Shown here piece by piece: positions 58,671 to 64,000 of a stretch of DNA of 64,000 nucleotides. The stretch covers positions 806,001-870,000 of the forward strand of contig MOWL01000088.1 of assembly GCA_002110485.1 (NCBI GenBank), in the 5' to 3' direction. The notes under the pieces were generated by a model, which worked only from the letters and a program-made list of their open reading frames with translations, did not search any database and was not told the DNA's origin. The DNA is from Emergomyces orientalis. Lineage: Eukaryota > Ascomycota > Eurotiomycetes > Onygenales > Ajellomycetaceae. Positions within the stretch are counted from its first letter, which is position 1. Each line of letters opens with the position of its first letter. A program made the translations under genes and the position numbers.

Positions 58671-61411
58671 ATGAATCAGATGAACGTCGCTGGAATGAAT
58701 CCTGGAGCAGGCGGTCCCGTCGGTGGCATCCCTATGATGAATAATGGCTCTTCCGCTCCGCGCAGTGACCCCAACGGGCAGAATCTTCAGGGAGACAATG
58801 TTGTGCAACTAAACACCTATATCTACGACTACTTCCTCAAACGCGGCTATCATGATTGCGCAAGGGCCCTAATGCAAGATGAATCGTTTACCATGAGCAC
58901 TTCCCCCGCGTCCAAGTCGACACCATCCCACCGTCGTGATGGCGAAATGAATGGCGTTGACGGTGACGCAATGGCCACGGATTCCAAGGACGATGTGAAT
59001 AAACCAAGAATACCCGATGACCTTCCGCGACCAAATATACCGCCAGGCCAGGGTGGAGACTTGCAGCAAACCCCTTTTCTCCTGGACTGGTTCAACCTCT
59101 TCTGGGATATTTTCTTGGCTCAACGGAAACGAAGTAAGAACCCTGACGCTATGCATTATGTCCAACAGACGCAGGTATGTACTTTTCATTCCCCTTATAC
59201 AGCACCCTCTTTACTTCATGTTGATGTATTAATACGATGCGCCACTCTTTAGCAATTACTTCGCATGCAAAACCAGCAAATGTTGCGCCAATCACAAATG
59301 ATGCCTGGGCAATATAACATGCGCGCAGCCCGTGGTGGCATGATTCCCGCGAATATTCAAAAAACAATCATGCAGAATCCAAATATGTACGTTCATGTTC
59401 ACACATAACTACTACTAATACTACTACTACTATTACTACTACACCGCACCTGTATCAACTATTGGTCGTCTCTCGTGAAAACTAACAATTTGTACAGGAC
59501 GCCCCAACAAATGGCACAGCTGCAGAAAAATCAACAAATGCTCCATCATCAGATGCAACGAGAACCTTCTGAGATGGAAATGAACGGCCATCGACCACAG
59601 TCGCCGTCGTCTGCTGAAAACGCCCCATCACCTTCGAAGCGTCCTCGTCTGGATGGCTCGCAGGTAAATGGGTTGCAAATGGCACCAAACGGGCGTGGAC
59701 AAGGGCAAATGCCCGGCCGCCCAGCCCACCAGGCCAATGCGATGTTGATGCAGCATGGGATTAACCCGAACAACTTGACTCCTGCACAATTCAACTCATT
59801 CCAGGCGCAAAATCCGTCTGTACAAGCAAAATCTCTCCAGGTATATAATCAAAGCATGGCTCTACATAACAATCGCTCAGCAATGAATAACCAGGGTATG
59901 CCGAATGGCTTAATGAACCCCGGAGCCATGCCAAATCAAGGCGACATCATGCCCATGCATGATGGTCAGCTCTTGCCAATGCAAGACTACTACGGCGCAA
60001 ACGGTCAAATGCCGCAAGTCCCGCGACCACAAATGCAACCACCTGGCTCCGGGAATCATGCCCTCCAAGATTACCAAATGCAGCTGATGCTTTTGGAGCA
60101 GCAGAATAAACGACGTCTGCTGATGGCTCGTCAAGAGCAAGACAGCATCACCCGAGGCGATGGCCAACCGGGCATGCCTGGGCAGCCTAACCTCCCCCCC
60201 GGCACATCCCCGCAGGGTAGTCGAGCCGGCGCGTCCCCGAACCCGAATGATCAAATGAAAAGAGGCACACCCAAGATGCCCCAGTCTGGTCTGCCCGGTT
60301 CTCCTTCGGTTGGCGATGCGATGGCTCAGGGCCGTAGCTCTCCTGCATCTATGAACTTTGGAGGGCAGATGCCGCAAGAAATGGGCGGCGGGGCATTTTT
60401 CATGAATAAGAATATGCCAGAAGGGGTCGTGCAGAACGGAATGAGACCACCAAGCTCGAACCCGGCCTTCAGCGGCCCTCAAATGGCTCAACCTATGGAT
60501 GCCATGTCGCGGCCGCAAGGCCCTGGGGCTCCTGGTAATCGAATGCCGAGTGGCAACTGGCAGGGACAGGGACCCCAGGGACAACCCATGGTCCCACAGC
60601 AGCAGCAAGTGGGTCAACAGACCCAACCAGCAGGGACCCCACAAGAGCGTAACGCTATGCCACCGCCTCAAGCGCCCCCAGCAGGTGTTGCTGGTACTGG
60701 CCGGGCACAACCTTCTTCTCCCCAATCTGGGGCGGCTCCTCCGACTCCGCAGCAGTCTAACAAGCCAGCTCCCAAAGGCAAGAAAGAACCAAAAGAGAAC
60801 CCAAGAAAGGTAAGAATCTTGTTTTTTTGTCTTTTTTTTTTCTTTTTTTTCTTTTTTTTTGTAGTCGAACTTAAAAAACCTTTCCTGAAGCTAAGCTAAC
60901 AAACATACCCCATCACCAGCGTCCTCCAAAGAAACCATCCACAGCCAACGCGTCGAATGCCGCCGCGACTCCATCGTCGGAAGCCGAACCACCCCCAACT
61001 CCCACCCCACCTACTCCAATCACGCCTGTCCACCCGAATTCATTTAACAAAAACGCGGCGAACGCAACTACAAACGCTCCACAACCCACATCCGCCCCGG
61101 CCGCACAAAATCTTATTCAGCAGCAACAAGATCCAAACCAGGCATTTGACATGAATCTTTCAGATGTAAGCCTTCAATCCCCCCTCCCTTTCTCCCCCCC
61201 AAGTATTGATCCTAAATCTAACAATAAACCAATCACCACCCAGGCCAACAATTACAACCTCGATTTCACCGCTCTAGATAACCCAGATATACTAGAGAAC
61301 TTCGACTTTGATTCGTTCCTAAACACAGATGATCCGAATGGATTCGCTTTTGACCCGAACATTCCATATTCAGCCGATGGTGTTGAGGCGGGTGCAGGAG
61401 ATGGCTTGTAA
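58671..61411 (+). CDS. somA: LisH-domain transcriptional regulator, SomA / Som1 / Flo8 type
   Basis: Homologue of Som1/SomA and yeast Flo8, cAMP-PKA-linked regulators of adhesion, morphogenesis and conidiation that work with LIM-domain-binding partner PtaB. Five exons: 58671-59174, 59253-59386, 59498-60809, 60920-61165, 61244-61411; 787 residues, phases closing. The LisH dimerisation motif is at about residues 46-80 (LNTYIYDYFLKRGYHDCARA). The conserved FLLDWFNLFWDIFLAQRKRS follows near 140. Then a long Q-, M-, N- and P-rich low-complexity region with a predicted nuclear signal (SPSKRPRLDG), a basic segment KGKKEPKENPRKRPPKKPS spanning the third intron, and an acidic aromatic end (LDFTALDNPDILENFDFDSF) that looks like an activation domain. 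The start ATG is the first after an ATG-poor leader. Intron 3 contains long T runs. Confidence 0.93.
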
Positions 61412-62203
61412 ACTTCTTGTCTCTTTTCTTTTTCTCTTTTTTTTTTCTAGGGGTGTTTTTTGATTTATATTTCTTGTTCTCTTTCATTATACTTTTTTGC
61501 TTCTTCTCCTTCTCCTTCTAATTCTTGGTCATTTTTTTCCCCCGATTTCCTTTTTCTTCCATTCTTTACTCATTCCTTTTAATTCTTTCCCCTTTTTTTT
61601 TGTTCGTGTGTGTGTGTGTGTACGTGTGTGTACGTGTGTTTTGTGACTTTCCACTCTCTTTATATTTCTCTTTTTTTCGATAACTTAAAGAAGAACGAGT
61701 TGGAAAACTACTAGTAGTAAAAAAGGGTCAAAAACGGGGCGATCGTGATATTTTTTGATGGTTGAAATGTGGAAAAGAATTGATTCCTCCTGCATTATTA
61801 TTTATTCCCTATGTTTTTCCTTTCTTTCCAATTTTGTTTTGTTTTTTTATTGCTAACTTCATACCCCCGGCTTTTTCCCATTCTATTATTTCCACCTTTT
61901 TTTTTCCATTTGTTTCCACTGTCTATTTTGCTATTATGCTTGTTTTTGATTTAATTGCTTTGATTTATTTAAACTATCTATCTATCGTATCTATTTCATG
62001 TTTGGTTAACTTCCATTTCACTTTGTTTAAACTGTTTTTTGTTTTTTACATTTATAATAAAGCTTTTATTCTTTTATGCTTTCTTTTCTCTTTCTTTCTC
62101 TTCTTTTCTTTTTGTAACACATGCATTGTTTATCTTGTTATTATCACACACAACCTTGAGTTTATTGATTGTTGTTTTTGACTTAACAAACTGTTTAAAT
62201 ATG

Positions 62204-62236
<33 letters not shown>
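62204..62236. repeat. (CT)n microsatellite
   Basis: About sixteen CT units in the 3' flank. Confidence 0.9.
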
Positions 62237-62239
<3 letters not shown>

Positions 62240-62694
62240 CTTTTCCTGTGTTTTTGTTGTTTTTGTTTTTCAACTCTACACTCTGCTCTTTTGACTTTTT
62301 ATCCACTTTCCGCCTTTTTCCGGAAGCTCTCCACGCTCAGCGTTATGTATGTTTATCCTGCTACCATTATCATTATCATTACCAATACCATTATTATTAT
62401 CATTATTACACAGTATTTATTAGTACAATTTCGTGTGCACTATCACCTCTACATATAACAAACAATTTTTCATGTCTCTCAATTTTGTTTTTTTTTAATT
62501 CTTCACACTTAAGTCACTCAAACTGACTTAACCTGCTTTGCGTAAATATGGACAGGTTTTATTAAAAATTCAGCACTTTTATGCTTTCACTTAGCATCTC
62601 TCTTAAAGCAATATAATAAAAACAGAGGGGGAGGGGGGAGGGGTTGGGGTTGGGTTTGTAAAAGGTGAAAAAGAAAAAAGGGGGACAGAGGTCC

Positions 62695-62716
62695 AAAAAA
62701 AAAAAAAAAAAAAAAA
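62695..62716. repeat. poly-A run (about 22)
   Basis: About 22 consecutive A on the plus strand, that is poly-T in the sense of the minus-strand gene to its right. Confidence 0.85.
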
Positions 62717-62994
62717 TACAAAAACAGCCATCTACAGCAGAAAAATAGCCAGCTTTTCTACTACGAATAATCAAAGCTCATTATCATTCATTCATTCATC
62801 AACCAACTAAAAAATTCCAGGAGTCACACTGTCTCATACATACTCAATAAAACAAGGTATAAGAAGCTATTCAAAAGAAAAATAATGAAAATAATAATAA
62901 AAAACCAAAGAAAACAAGCCACTCATCCTCTTATAAAATAAAATAAAAAAGGCCATTAGAAGCGCCCCTTCACTTCCCCCCACCTGCCTAGGCC

Positions 62995-64000
62995 CTACAC
63001 GATATCATCATCATACTCCTCCCGTTTAATCTCCTCTGAATTCTTCCAACGGAATGAAATCGCACATGGTGTAGGAACCAAAAGGATTAACCCCGGCACC
63101 TTTTGGAGGGAGAGAAATCGCCCCAGAACTCTGTTGTTCTATGCCCATTCTAATTCCCAATTCCGACACACCAGCTGTAGTGGCAGCCGTAGCTGCCATT
63201 CCTTCCCACCTACGGATATTCTCCTCCATCTTCTCCTCCGGGTCCTCCCACTCCTCATCCTCCTTAACCATCTGAATCAGGTAACCAACCACCTGCGCGG
63301 CACATTTCTCCTTAGCCGTCTGCATCAAATCGACAAACTTGCTCTGCCCAATATTACCAACCCGTGCAAGGAATGGATCATTCGGGAACTGAGCCGCTGC
63401 ACTGAAAAGTGTAGCACCGCCCTCCTGCCCGTGTAGCGGATCTATTTCATATTCTGGCGGCTCTATGGATAAAAGAGAGCATATCTCTTTAAAATACAAT
63501 GCAAACGGAGACAAGAGCTACCAGGAATCGCCCGTTGAGGACGAGCCGGTGGCAGACACATTGTAGAAATGAAGTCAGCAGGGGGATTTTTGATCATGAT
63601 CCAAACAATTCTCAAGGTTGGCGGGGCGGGCATGGAGGAGGTACAAGGGCTTGGGAGAAATATTACTTTCAACACGCTCGCACGGATTCCAATATTGTTT
63701 CGTCATCAAGTCAAGGTCCCTAGATGATATTTTTTGGCTTTTCGTCTCTGAAGACGGGGTTTCTACAGTTGGCAAGCGCCGATTCTTCGTAGGAATTGGG
63801 AACAAATTGGCATTCTCTCCTCTTGCCTTCTTTTTGCCCTTTCTAGGCTTTTTGCCCGCCTCCCTTGCTGGCCCAGGTGGCAGTAAAAGTGCCCTGGGTG
63901 CAGTTGGCACAATTGATACCCCAGTGGACACACCTGGGTCACCAGACAATACTCGGTTTCTTCCCGCATGTCGTTTCCGCATTGCTTCAGTAATCTGTTT
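62995..64000 (-). CDS. dsRNA-binding-motif-like protein, 5' end beyond window
   Basis: Partial: the frame is still open at the window edge (KQITEAMRKRHAGR). Model: exons 63667 to beyond 64000, 63100-63486, 62995-63035; phases close and from the ATG at 63982 it gives 247 residues. The first exon has a basic segment (KKPRKGKKKARG). Across the splice it reads YWNPCERVEKICSLLSIEPP, then EYEIDPLHG, LFSAAAQFPNDPFLARVGNI and TAKEKCAAQVVGYLIQMV, which has the alpha-beta-beta-beta-alpha texture of a double-stranded-RNA-binding domain, including the terminal AKEKCAAQ helix. The chosen C terminus is an acidic tail (EEIKREEYDDDIV); if the last intron is kept the protein ends instead at 63026. The 180-base first intron lacks a clear branch site. 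Family assignment is by texture only. Confidence 0.6.

Larger units (their letters stand above)
61412..62994. other. convergent, T-rich intergenic stretch
   Basis: 3' flanks of the SomA-like gene (plus) and the dsRNA-binding-like gene (minus). Extremely T-rich in its first kilobase, with GT, CT and A runs; open frames there are low-complexity F/L/S and not genes. Confidence 0.6.

Noticed and set aside
61762..62526. Phe/Leu/Ser-rich plus-strand ORFs
   Set aside because: Products of T-rich 3' flank sequence.
1..64000. CRISPR arrays, rRNA genes, telomere repeats, complete transposons
   Set aside because: None seen: no spaced direct repeats, no TTAGGG arrays, no transposase or reverse-transcriptase motifs in any frame.

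Overview
The window looks like part of a filamentous ascomycete chromosome, most probably a eurotiomycete and perhaps Onygenales. The grounds are introns of about 50-90 bases with GT..AG ends and CTRAC-like branch sites, a HET-domain gene, a Clr5-domain gene, a fungal rhodopsin-like membrane protein, a LisH regulator of the SomA/Flo8 type, and long poly-pyrimidine leaders. Genus cannot be decided from sequence reading alone. There is no bacterial, viral or complete transposon content. Fifteen well-supported protein genes, one secreted-protein model and one very weak ORF are described. Gene density is low, with several kilobase-scale stretches that hold nothing recognisable.

Layout. At 1-15.7 kb there are a zinc-free quinone oxidoreductase, a HET-domain protein and a Clr5-domain protein, separated by large empty stretches. 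At 15.7-21.8 kb the chromatin remodeller SWR1 (minus) is divergent from the complex I subunit NDUFB8 (plus). At 24-30.1 kb there are a Munc13/Ync13-like exocytosis protein and a RidA deaminase. At 31.7-39 kb is a possible surface/transport group: a BIM1-like GPI-anchored copper protein, a newly modelled small secreted cysteine- and proline-rich protein, and a 12-TM major facilitator gene that becomes readable only when 14 introns are removed. At 41-50 kb are a seven-TM rhodopsin-domain protein, the ER alpha-mannosidase Htm1/Mnl1 with a PA domain, and an unidentified two-TM protein. At 52.4-61.4 kb are the U5 snRNP WD40 protein, the TRAPP subunit Bet3 and the SomA-like regulator, whose upstream 2.4 kb is almost free of ATG. 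At 63-64 kb is a partial double-stranded-RNA-binding-like gene running off the right edge.

Functionally the housekeeping genes cover chromatin (SWR1), splicing (U5-40K/Cwf17), ER quality control (Mnl1), vesicle tethering and fusion (Bet3, Ync13) and mitochondria (NDUFB8, RidA). The accessory genes (HET, rhodopsin-like, MFS, copper protein, secreted protein) concern the cell surface, transport or non-self response. Exon models were built by hand from splice motifs and reading-frame phase; every multi-exon model given here closes in frame, but none is backed by RNA data.
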